Part shown: positions 33,761 to 41,347 of the stretch, piece by piece
Position numbering within the stretch: position 1 is the stretch's first letter
Layout of the letters: every line of letters starts with the position of its first letter
Source of the DNA: CAYXWM01 sp964392115
GTDB lineage: Bacteria; Bacillota; Clostridia; Lachnospirales; WRBF01
DNA: 41,799 nt
Reading direction: 5' to 3'
Assembly: GCA_964392115.1 (NCBI GenBank)
Contig: CAYMOU010000008.1
Span: 1 to 41,799, forward strand
Notes under the pieces: generated by a model
The model's database searches: none
What the model was told of the DNA's origin: nothing
What the model saw: the letters and a program-made list of their open reading frames with translations, nothing else
Translations under genes and position numbers: made by a program

Positions 33761-35881
33761 ATGAAAAGCAAACTTAGCTTAAAAAACACGCTTTTATCCG
33801 GTTTGGTAGTATGTATGTTGGCATTTACAGGGTGTGCAAGTAACACCCCAAAAACCAACCAAGCAAACAGAGCCGGTCAAAGATTATCAAATGCTGTAAA
33901 CAGAACTTATACAAACGGATACGGCTATTCCGACGGTTACACCAATGGGGGTACTTTGGTACGTGACGGATATACCGGATACGATTATAACGGGTATACC
34001 GGCTACTACGGATACGGCCCTACAGGCACATCTTACGCCAACAGGGTATCTGCTGTAAGCCCGGTAGCACCGGTATCCCCGGTAAGAAGTTATAACCGAA
34101 ACACCTACTATAACTATAATACACCTACCGCAGTAGCCCGTGGCATAACAAACAACGCCAGATACGTAACACCCGGTAGATTAACTGCCAATGCCACAGG
34201 TACAGGTTTAGGCACAACAAGAACAACCGGTAACGGATCCACCACTATCGGCTCCGGAAGCGGTTATTACAGCAGAGGTACAACAGGAACTTACGGCTCC
34301 ACCGCCGGCTCTTACGGAACAAATAGCGGTTCCTTCGGCTCTACCGCAGGTTCTTACGGTAGCTATAGCGGTTCAAGCCGTATGACTACCTCCGGCAGCA
34401 GAGGAACAACAGGCTACCGAGGCACAACTTACGGCAACAGAGGAACAATGGGCAGTATAAGCAATAACGTATCGGGTTTAAATAACACCGGTATGAACAG
34501 AGGTACCACCGGTACAGGCACAACTTCCGGCACAGGTATGAGCGGTAACACCGGTTCAACAGGCTCTAGCAGAGGTGCGGGCGGCACTATCGCCACAGAC
34601 GCAGGCTCCGCATCCGGAACATCAGGCTCGGCAGGTACGGGAGGTACACACCGGGCAACCCGTACAACAGCAAAGGTAAGTAACAAAGCCAAAACAACAA
34701 AAAACACCGGAACAAAATCCGGAGCTAAAAAAACAACCACAGCAGCCAACAAAGCAACAAAAAATACTAAAACCGGCAACACAGCAACAAAAACCAACAC
34801 CAAAAGCAAAGCAAAAAACATGACTACAAGTGCGGCTCGTGCCGGAAATACAACTCACAAAGCAACTACAGCTACTCGTAATACCCGCAACACAGCAAGT
34901 ACAGCAACCGCAAGAAATCGTAATACAACCGCAAATCAAGGAACTACCATGAATCAAGGAACTACCGGCACAGCCGGACGTAACTCAGGCATGACCGGAC
35001 AGAATAATAACACCGGAAATACTTTAACAACCAACGCAGGCTCTGCAACAAACTATACAGGAACAACCGGAAACACAAGAAATCGTAACACAGCTATGTC
35101 TACAAACACAAGTAATACCAACAATACCGGAAATGCAAGAAATACAGGCAGTACAGTTACAGGCGGCAGAAGCGGCAGAGGCAGCAGAATTTCTAACTCT
35201 GCAAACTACAGCACTGTAACCTACGGCAGAAGCGGCAACAGCATGGCTCGTCGTAGCAACACAGTAGACGAAACAGAACTGATGAGAAATCGTAACGGCA
35301 GCGATAACCGTATGGCAACACGTTCCAATACAGTTGACGAAACAAACTTAATGAGAAATCGTAACGGCAGCGATAACCGTATGGCAACACGTTCAAACAC
35401 AGTTGACGAAACAAACCTTATGAGAAACAGAAGCGGCAGCAATCGTATGGCAACACGTTCAAACACTATAGACGAAACAAACCTTATGAACAACAGAAGT
35501 AATGCCGATAATCGTATGGCAAACCGTTCCAACACTATAGACGAAACAGATTTAATGAGAATTAACACAGGCAGAAACGTTAGCCGATTAAGCAACAACG
35601 TAAACACATCTATCAATAACAACACAGTAAACGGCAGAAGCAACAACGATATGGGTAGGGATGTAGGTACAAGCATGAACACAAACTACACCGTAATCCC
35701 CAATACCGGCAACAACACCGGTTATGATTATACAACCATGGGCAACACCGGTTTTGACACATCTTCCGGATTTAATGCAGCTTACAGCGGTTATGACTAT
35801 AACACAGCCTACACCGGCCCTTATACAAGGAATGTAGTAAATGCATTGGATGTAACCGAAAGAGTAGACTTAGCTATGTAA
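33761..35881 (+). CDS. Repeat-rich low-complexity lipoprotein
   Basis: The 706-aa protein matches no family that I recognise. The ATG at 33761 has AGGGGG 6 nt upstream; an earlier TTG/ATG in frame sits inside that site. The signal peptide ends in lipobox FTGC (Cys25), so it is probably anchored outside the membrane. The mature protein is extremely Gly/Thr/Asn/Ser/Tyr-rich. It has Tyr-Gly repeats (about 45-90), Gly-Ser-Tyr repeats (about 165-225), a Lys/Ala/Thr segment (about 300-390) and five ~23-residue repeats, RSNTVDETNLMRNR, encoded at 35243-35584. The C-terminus returns to Tyr/Gly/Asn. A cell-surface, matrix or spore-surface structural role is an inference. The last base of its stop codon begins MITE-like copy 4. 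Confidence 0.8.
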   Translation: MKSKLSLKNTLLSGLVVCMLAFTGCASNTPKTNQANRAGQRLSNAVNRTYTNGYGYSDGYTNGGTLVRDGYTGYDYNGYTGYYGYGPTGTSYANRVSAVSPVAPVSPVRSYNRNTYYNYNTPTAVARGITNNARYVTPGRLTANATGTGLGTTRTTGNGSTTIGSGSGYYSRGTTGTYGSTAGSYGTNSGSFGSTAGSYGSYSGSSRMTTSGSRGTTGYRGTTYGNRGTMGSISNNVSGLNNTGMNRGTTGTGTTSGTGMSGNTGSTGSSRGAGGTIATDAGSASGTSGSAGTGGTHRATRTTAKVSNKAKTTKNTGTKSGAKKTTTAANKATKNTKTGNTATKTNTKSKAKNMTTSAARAGNTTHKATTATRNTRNTASTATARNRNTTANQGTTMNQGTTGTAGRNSGMTGQNNNTGNTLTTNAGSATNYTGTTGNTRNRNTAMSTNTSNTNNTGNARNTGSTVTGGRSGRGSRISNSANYSTVTYGRSGNSMARRSNTVDETELMRNRNGSDNRMATRSNTVDETNLMRNRNGSDNRMATRSNTVDETNLMRNRSGSNRMATRSNTIDETNLMNNRSNADNRMANRSNTIDETDLMRINTGRNVSRLSNNVNTSINNNTVNGRSNNDMGRDVGTSMNTNYTVIPNTGNNTGYDYTTMGNTGFDTSSGFNAAYSGYDYNTAYTGPYTRNVVNALDVTERVDLAM
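35243..35584 (+). repeat. Five in-frame 66-72-nt tandem repeats
   Basis: Units start at 35243, 35312, 35381, 35447 and 35516, each coding M-A-x-R-S-N-T-(V/I)-D-E-T-(E/N/D)-L-M followed by a variable Asn/Arg/Ser stretch. The third unit is one codon shorter. The units drift from each other gradually, which fits internal duplication within the lipoprotein gene. Confidence 0.9.
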
Positions 35882-35982
35882 TACTAATTCCATTTAAAAC
35901 ATTAGATAAAAATTTGCAATTTAGACAAAGATTCAAGGATAATTTGCAAATTTTTATCCTTCATTAAATATGAAATTAGTAT
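35881..35982 (+). repeat. MITE-like palindromic repeat, copy 4
   Basis: The ends are ATACTAATTCCATTTAA and TTAAATATGAAATTAGTAT. As with copy 1, the element starts on the last A of the preceding stop codon, in the context AGCTATnTAATAC. Confidence 0.85.
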
Positions 35983-35997
35983 AACGAAGAATAATAC

Positions 35998-36021
35998 CTT
36001 ACCACTCTTATGAGTGGTAAG
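35998..36021. terminator. Hairpin after the lipoprotein gene
   Basis: CTTACCACTC and GAGTGGTAAG form a perfect 10-bp stem with loop TTAT. No T-run follows directly on either strand, so termination strength is uncertain. Confidence 0.5.
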
Positions 36022-36027
36022 TCTACA

Positions 36028-36069
36028 TAAAAAAATAAGACCGCTTCATTATATTAAACCGGTCTTATC
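36028..36069 (-). terminator. Intrinsic terminator of the DUF3048 gene
   Basis: On the - strand ATAAGACCG and CGGTCTTAT form the stem and are followed by a run of Ts (an A-run on the + strand at 36028-36035), just after the stop codon at 36078. Confidence 0.85.
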
Positions 36070-36077
36070 CTTAAAGT

Positions 36078-37232
36078 TTAGTCTTCGTCTTCTTCTGCTT
36101 TTGCTTTTACAGCGGTGGAATCCGTAAATTTTGGTTCTCCGCTGTATACGCAAATCCAAGTCTTACCTTTGTTTAATTTCAGTTTATTTCCTGCCGAATC
36201 AAACCACTGTGTAGGGCTTTGGTGAGATGCTTTTTTCCAGGATATTGGTATGTATACTCCCTTAGTGGCCAAATAACCATCACCGGAGGATACAAGTTGA
36301 ACCTCTCTGCGTCCGGCGTTGTCGCCGTTGATTACGTTCATTTTAGCATTTTGAATTATCACGTTAGCCACGGTCAGTTGAATATCTTTTTCCTCGTCCA
36401 CATGTGGCTTACCGGCATCAAATTTGTTATATAAACCGGTTTTGCTGTCAAATTCAAAATCAGAATAATAAGAACCGGAATAATCTACGTTAATTTTATC
36501 AGCCTTTTCTGATTTTCCGGGAACGGTTTCTTCTTCATAAAAATCAAACATGGATTCATAGTTGTCATTTATTTCTTGATCATAACCCATGCGTTCAACA
36601 CCTTCCGCCATCTTTTGGGAATCTGTGTACGCACTGTGTTCAAGCATTTTTGGGATATTGCTGCGTTTAGTGTCACGCCAATAGGTTTTGCTGTCGTATA
36701 TACCGTTCAGATTGTTAATTGCTAAACTTTTCAAAGCTTTTTCCGCTTGAGGGCTTTGGCCATAATGAAAAAAGGCGGCATCATTATCCAAAGCAAAATC
36801 CAAAAAGTAATGTCTTGCGCTTCGAATAGGGCCTATTTTTTCGGAGTTAGGGCCTTGAAAAATTGCAACTATACGTGTAATATCACCCTCGGACAGCACC
36901 TCGTAATATAAATCCGCCTGACTTATACCGCTTTGGGGTTTTGCCACGTGCATATTGTTTATAACCACTGCATAGGGACGTAGCTTGGCTATGTCTTTGT
37001 CTAAATATTCTCCGGTAAATTTGCTGATTGCTTTGTTTGTTAAATCCGGGGTAGGAATCGGCTCGGGTGTAGGTTCGGCAGATGCCGTGGGCACAGTGGG
37101 CTTAGGCGAATTCATAACTACCGTACCCTGCCCCGGGTCCGACTGCATTACAGTTTTCAATATCAAAAACGTAGATAATATCAAGATACAAAATAACAAA
37201 ACTACCAAAAGTACTTTTTTGTTATTCAACAA
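36078..37232 (-). CDS. DUF3048 (YerB-like) exported protein
   Basis: The 384-aa protein has an N-terminal membrane segment (about residues 7-26) and a Pro/Thr/Glu linker. Then comes a DUF3048 N-terminal domain, recognised by AVVINNMHVAKPQSGISQAD, YYEVLSEGDITRIVAIFQ and IGPIRSARHYFLDFALD. A DUF3048 C-terminal domain ends in VYIPISWKKASHQSPTQWF. These proteins are related to B. subtilis YerB, and their biochemical role is unknown. The start is a TTG at 37232, or a second at 37229, after AGGAGG. It follows ybeY on the same strand with hairpin element F between them. Confidence 0.9.
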   Translation of the reverse strand: MLNNKKVLLVVLLFCILILSTFLILKTVMQSDPGQGTVVMNSPKPTVPTASAEPTPEPIPTPDLTNKAISKFTGEYLDKDIAKLRPYAVVINNMHVAKPQSGISQADLYYEVLSEGDITRIVAIFQGPNSEKIGPIRSARHYFLDFALDNDAAFFHYGQSPQAEKALKSLAINNLNGIYDSKTYWRDTKRSNIPKMLEHSAYTDSQKMAEGVERMGYDQEINDNYESMFDFYEEETVPGKSEKADKINVDYSGSYYSDFEFDSKTGLYNKFDAGKPHVDEEKDIQLTVANVIIQNAKMNVINGDNAGRREVQLVSSGDGYLATKGVYIPISWKKASHQSPTQWFDSAGNKLKLNKGKTWICVYSGEPKFTDSTAVKAKAEEDED

Positions 37233-37289
37233 ATTCGCCTCCTTGGTTTTTAGGACACTTTTATCTTTTGTGTGAAACTTAAAAAGGAC

Positions 37290-37351
37290 AAGACCTTGAG
37301 GGAAACTTTTTCCGGAGAAAAGTTCCCTAAAACTCCCTGTTGAAAGACTTT
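37290..37351 (-). repeat. Intergenic hairpin element, copy F
   Basis: Read on the - strand: AAAGTCTTTCAACAGGGAG, then TTTAGGGAAC ... GTTTCCCTCAA around CTCCGGA, then GGTCTTG. It lies between ybeY and the DUF3048 gene. Confidence 0.8.
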
Positions 37352-37378
37352 AATAATTTATTTTGATATTTTCGGGGA

Positions 37379-37834
37379 TTAGATTAAATTCATAAGCTTT
37401 AACACTTCTTTTTGTTTACCTATCATAATTTCTTCTTCATGAGAATTTAAGTGGTCGTAGCCCAGCAAATGCAAGGTTGAATGTATGGCTAAAAAAGCCA
37501 CTTCTCGTTCAATACTGTGTTCGTATTCCTCTGCCTGTTCCAAGGCTCTGGGGTAACACAGTATAATATCGCCTATGGGCAACAGTTGTTTTTGCATTAA
37601 GCCTGACTCAAGTTCGTCTTGTTCAAGTAAAGGAAAGGACAAAACATCCGTTACCGAGTCTATATTTCTGTATTGTTTGTTTAGGGTTTGGATTTCTTCG
37701 TTACCCACAACAGACACCGAAACCTCTAAGGGACAGTTTATACCTTCGTTTTCTGCGGTTTTGATTATTGCTTGGTTGATTAACTCCTCAAATTCGAAGG
37801 ACTCATCAATCCGTAAATCAATTTCTATTTCCAT
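37379..37834 (-). CDS. ybeY: Endoribonuclease / rRNA maturation factor YbeY
   Basis: YbeY is a small metalloprotein (151 aa) needed for 16S rRNA maturation and ribosome quality control. The zinc motif H-x3-H-x5-H is HSTLHLLGYDH (His118, His122, His128 from this start). TDVLSFPL and GDIILC are also typical. The third of three nearby methionines (MEIEIDLRID) is preferred because AAGGGG lies 9 nt before it; the ATG at 37843 abuts that site. The start overlaps the 3' end of pgpH by 17 nt, so translation is probably coupled. The phoH-pgpH-ybeY order is the standard Firmicute arrangement. Confidence 0.95.
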   Translation of the reverse strand: MEIEIDLRIDESFEFEELINQAIIKTAENEGINCPLEVSVSVVGNEEIQTLNKQYRNIDSVTDVLSFPLLEQDELESGLMQKQLLPIGDIILCYPRALEQAEEYEHSIEREVAFLAIHSTLHLLGYDHLNSHEEEIMIGKQKEVLKLMNLI

Positions 37835-39947
37835 TTCCATCATCCCCTTGATTTTTTTCCCTGTTTGTTTTGGGATAGGGTATTCTTTCGTGGTACATTC
37901 CCTTAAAGACTCGCATAAACGAGCCGATAATGGTTTCCAAGTCCTTAATAGTCAGCATGGAATCGGTCAATTGGCCGTCGTCCAATTTGTCTTGCACTAA
38001 GCGTCTGACCAAAGCTTCTACGTCTTTAATATTTTTACCGGTGGAACGAACGGCAGCCTCTACAGTATCCGCAAGCATAACAACCGCCGCTTCTTTGGAT
38101 TGGGGCTTTAAAAATGTGTATCTGAAATCCGTTTCGTTAAGTTCTGCTTCGGAGCTTGTTTGTGCCTTATGCAAAAAATACCTTATTATGGAATTGCCGT
38201 GATGTTGCGTAATAATATCCTTAACCACTATGGGTAATTTATGATCATTTGCCAATTGCAGCCCGTATTCCACATGGGAACGGATTATATCCACAGATTC
38301 CATGGGCTCCATTTTGTCGTGAGGATTTTCAGCAATTTGATTTTCCGAGAAAAAATGGGGATATTTTAGCTTGCCTATATCGTGATAATAACCGCCAACT
38401 CTTGCCAAATAGGAGTTTGCGTCTATGTCTATGGCGGCTTCTTCCGCCAAATTCGATACTATCAAGCTGTGGTGATAAGTCCCCGGTGCTTCAATGGATA
38501 ATCGGCGCAACAAAACGTTGCCGGGGTTTGTTAAGTCCAGCAATTTTATAGATGTTACCACCCCAAAAGTGGCCTCCCATACCGGTAAGCTGCCCACCGT
38601 AAGTATTACGGACAAAAACCCGAAAGAAGCCGCAAAAATAGATGAATATAAAATTTCCGGGGTATATTTCTTATCCACAAATAAACAAATGCCCAGTAGC
38701 ACAAGAAAATTAAAAATAAAGGTAAAAAATCCCACAAGGATAATTTTGTTACGCTGGATGGTATATTTCGAGAGCAAGGAAATAAAAATACCTATACTTA
38801 TAAAATACAAAATGTAATTAACATCGGTCTTACAAATAATGGCACTAACCACAGTAATTACAATATTAAGCACTATGGCAAGCCTGGTATCCAAAATCAT
38901 GGAAAGAAGCATGGTAAAAATCGCAATGGGCTGAAAATAATAATCAAAGTTAAAGGCACTTAATGCCCAGTTTATGAAAATATTAATGATATATAAGGTG
39001 GCGATAAACAAGGCGTCACGTTTTACGGTTAATATGTTTCTGTTGAAATTGGATATAAACATAAAGGCCAAGAAAAACATAAAACTTACTATCAAAACCG
39101 AACCTAAAACCGGAGCCGGATTTTCCAGATAACCTTCACGAATAATTCCCAGGTCCTGCAAGGCTATAAATGCCTCTCGGCTAATTCTTTGCCCTTCGTC
39201 TACTATGGTTTCGTCTTTTAGATAATGCACTATTTCATATTCGGAGGCACGCTTGTTTTTTGCCTGTTCGGTTGCTTCTACGTTAACAACGATATTGGGA
39301 ACCAAATAAGCCGTTGCTATATCATAACACAGGGTTTTGGCATCCGCCGACAAATCCAGCTTTTCCGCTTCGTTTTTTACATAGATAAGGTTTTTTGCAT
39401 CCAAGTCTTGAATTCCTCTGTCCAAGACTATATTGAGCAAAACGCCCACCTGTTTTTTAAAATGGATAAATTCAGCATTTCCCATGCCGACTAAAAGCTC
39501 CAGAGAGCCGGGTGTAAGCTTAACCTGTAAATTTTGCGGCGTTGTTGTGGGTATTACCGGACCGCCGGCTTCGGAAGTTGCCTGTCCGTCCGGTGGTATG
39601 TTTTCCGGGTTGTTGCGTTGTTCTCTTAAATCTTTGATATACGTAAAAAAAGTCTCTATATCGGTATTAATCTTTTCGAGGGCTTCTGTGTCCCTCTCCA
39701 GAACCGGCTCCATTTTGTCTGCCGCATCAATAGCCGCCATGCGGTTACGCTCGGTGGCTATTCTGTTTTCTATTTTACGAGGAGCTTTAAACCTCTGCAT
39801 AGCCGGGCTTCCTTCTTGGATGTTAAACCCGTCTTGTGCGTAGCCCGACAAAAAGATTAATCCAACCGTTATTAAATACATAAATATTGCCAGAAAGGTA
39901 TTTAACTTTCGGTTTACCGTTGTCGAGGCTTGGCTGTTTTTTTCCAT
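37818..39947 (-). CDS. pgpH: 7TM-HD cyclic-di-AMP phosphodiesterase PgpH (YqfF family)
   Basis: The 709-aa membrane protein has an N-terminal TM (about 15-35), a long extracytoplasmic 7TMR-HDED-type domain (about 36-295), seven helices (about 300-485) and a cytoplasmic HD hydrolase domain. The HD domain has the metal ligands APGTYHHSLIVSNLAEEAA, YYHDIGKLKYP (His522-Asp523) and ITQHHGNSI. The family hydrolyses cyclic-di-AMP. I chose the ATG at 39947 (GGAGG, 5 nt gap), which puts the first helix near the N-terminus as in relatives. An in-frame ATG at 40106 with GAGAGG lies inside a repeat element and would add 53 residues. Confidence 0.92.
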   Translation of the reverse strand: MEKNSQASTTVNRKLNTFLAIFMYLITVGLIFLSGYAQDGFNIQEGSPAMQRFKAPRKIENRIATERNRMAAIDAADKMEPVLERDTEALEKINTDIETFFTYIKDLREQRNNPENIPPDGQATSEAGGPVIPTTTPQNLQVKLTPGSLELLVGMGNAEFIHFKKQVGVLLNIVLDRGIQDLDAKNLIYVKNEAEKLDLSADAKTLCYDIATAYLVPNIVVNVEATEQAKNKRASEYEIVHYLKDETIVDEGQRISREAFIALQDLGIIREGYLENPAPVLGSVLIVSFMFFLAFMFISNFNRNILTVKRDALFIATLYIINIFINWALSAFNFDYYFQPIAIFTMLLSMILDTRLAIVLNIVITVVSAIICKTDVNYILYFISIGIFISLLSKYTIQRNKIILVGFFTFIFNFLVLLGICLFVDKKYTPEILYSSIFAASFGFLSVILTVGSLPVWEATFGVVTSIKLLDLTNPGNVLLRRLSIEAPGTYHHSLIVSNLAEEAAIDIDANSYLARVGGYYHDIGKLKYPHFFSENQIAENPHDKMEPMESVDIIRSHVEYGLQLANDHKLPIVVKDIITQHHGNSIIRYFLHKAQTSSEAELNETDFRYTFLKPQSKEAAVVMLADTVEAAVRSTGKNIKDVEALVRRLVQDKLDDGQLTDSMLTIKDLETIIGSFMRVFKGMYHERIPYPKTNREKNQGDDGNGNRN

Positions 39948-40057
39948 ATCAACCTCCGGGGTTATACTTTGACCTTGGGGATAAGTTGTAATGCAAAACC
40001 TCATGCAAAGGTCCGAAAATACGGGTATTATCCCTACAGCAAAAAACCTAAAAGAGC

Positions 40058-40176
40058 TAGACCTTGAGGGTAACTTTTTTGTGAGAAAAATCCTTAATTG
40101 TTCCATATTTTCCTCTCACAAAAAGGTATTCAAATAATTAATTTACCGTACCTCAATTTCCCTACAAAAAGACTTT
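40058..40176 (-). repeat. Intergenic hairpin element, copy G (expanded loop)
   Basis: Read on the - strand it begins AAAGTCTTTTTGTAGGG and TTGAGGTA and ends GTTACCCTCAAGGTCT, but the loop is enlarged by about 55 nt. The enlarged loop contains its own stem, CTTTTTGTGAGAG with CTCACAAAAAAG (imperfect). It also carries GAGAGG and an ATG in frame with pgpH. Confidence 0.65.
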
Positions 40177-40241
40177 ATTATAAAATCTTTGGTTATTTTA
40201 CTGTATTTGCTGTATTTGCTGTGTTTGTAGTATTATATGAT

Positions 40242-41228
40242 TTAGTTCTGCTGCTTTTTAAATTTTTCTGCTGCTGCGCTTTGTTTATCGTAAGCCAAAA
40301 CAATCTTTTGAACAAGGGGATTTCTTACCACGTCTTTATTGGTGAGGTTGCAGATTTCTATGTCCTCTATACCCTTTAGAACTTTCACGGCATCAACCAA
40401 GCCGGATTTTTTACCTTCGGGAAGGTCGATTTGGGTAATATCACCTGTGGCAACGATTTTTGAACCGTGACCCAAACGGGTTAGGAACATTTTCATCTGT
40501 TCTTTTGTGGTATTTTGTGCCTCGTCCAAGACTATAAAGGAGTTGTCCAAGGTGCGGCCTCTCATATAAGCCAAAGGCGCAACCTCGATGGCGCCACGCT
40601 CCATGTTCTTTAGAAAGGTATCGGCACCCATAATTTCGTAGAGAGCATCATATAAGGGACGCAAATAGGGGTCTACTTTTTGTTGCAAGTCCCCGGGAAG
40701 AAAGCCCAGCTTTTCTCCGGCCTCTATAGCCGGCCTTGTAAGTATTATTCTTCCCACTTGATTGTTTTTAAATGCCGTAATAGCCATAGCCATGGCAAGG
40801 TAGGTTTTACCTGTGCCGGCAGGGCCTAAGCCGAATACCACGGTATTATTCCTGATGCTGTCTACATAGCGTTTTTGACCCAAGGTTTTGGGTTTGATGG
40901 GTCTGCCGGAAATAGTAAGGCAGATTTGGTCATCGCTGATTTTTTCGATGTTTTCAAAGCTTTCGCTGTCTTCCATAATTTCCGCTATAAGATAATTTAC
41001 GTTTTGGGCGGTTATGCTTGTACCTTTTTCGGCAAAGGCTATAAGCTTTTTCATTACCGCAACGGCCTTGCCCACGTTACCTGTTCCGCTTACTTGTACG
41101 CTTTCTCCTCTGTTTACCACAGAAACGGAAAAAGTCTTTTCGATAATTTGAATGTTTTCATCCAACATTCCGAAAACATTGCTTATAAGTTCGTTGTTAA
41201 GTTCAATTTTGGCTGATTTATTCTCCAT
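40242..41228 (-). CDS. phoH: PhoH-like ATPase
   Basis: The 328-aa protein of the PhoH family is a P-loop ATPase linked to RNA metabolism. It has a KH-like N-terminal region (about 15-75), then GLGPAGTGKTYLAMAMA (Walker A at 135-142), TRPAIEAGEKLGFLPGD, the Walker B region FIVLDEAQN and the late GDITQIDLP. Length is normal. It follows yqfD and precedes pgpH and ybeY on the same strand. The spacers contain hairpins H and G. A short TGTATTTGC-type triplication lies just after the stop codon (40202-40228). Confidence 0.94.
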   Translation of the reverse strand: MENKSAKIELNNELISNVFGMLDENIQIIEKTFSVSVVNRGESVQVSGTGNVGKAVAVMKKLIAFAEKGTSITAQNVNYLIAEIMEDSESFENIEKISDDQICLTISGRPIKPKTLGQKRYVDSIRNNTVVFGLGPAGTGKTYLAMAMAITAFKNNQVGRIILTRPAIEAGEKLGFLPGDLQQKVDPYLRPLYDALYEIMGADTFLKNMERGAIEVAPLAYMRGRTLDNSFIVLDEAQNTTKEQMKMFLTRLGHGSKIVATGDITQIDLPEGKKSGLVDAVKVLKGIEDIEICNLTNKDVVRNPLVQKIVLAYDKQSAAAEKFKKQQN

Positions 41229-41293
41229 TCCTTACGCCCTTCCGTTTAGCATTGGTAGTTTTTGCGTGTTTTAGTGTGATACAAAACATCTTA

Positions 41294-41318
41294 GAGGAAA
41301 CTTATGTAAAGTTTCCTC
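41294..41318 (-). repeat. Hairpin H, core-only relative of the intergenic element
   Basis: GAGGAAACTT (41294-41303) and AAGTTTCCTC (41309-41318) form a 10-bp stem with the same core as the longer elements but without their GTCTTTTTGA arm. It is placed between yqfD and phoH and may be a terminator or attenuator. Confidence 0.6.
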
Positions 41319-41347
41319 GTTTTATTGTTTAGGGGTATACCGGTTGT

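Noticed and set aside
34429..34957. Antisense open frames (Val/Pro-rich and Cys-rich) across the lipoprotein gene
   Set aside because: They are by-products of the low-complexity Thr/Asn/Gly codons on the sense strand, which has a lipoprotein signal and ribosome site.
35243..35584. Tandem ~69-bp repeats considered as a CRISPR array
   Set aside because: The repeats are contiguous, in frame, lack unique spacers and encode protein repeats within the lipoprotein.
449..35982. The ~100-bp palindromic repeat considered as CRISPR or a tRNA-like RNA
   Set aside because: Copies are scattered over 35 kb with different flanks and no array or cas genes. Terminal inverted repeats fit a MITE better.
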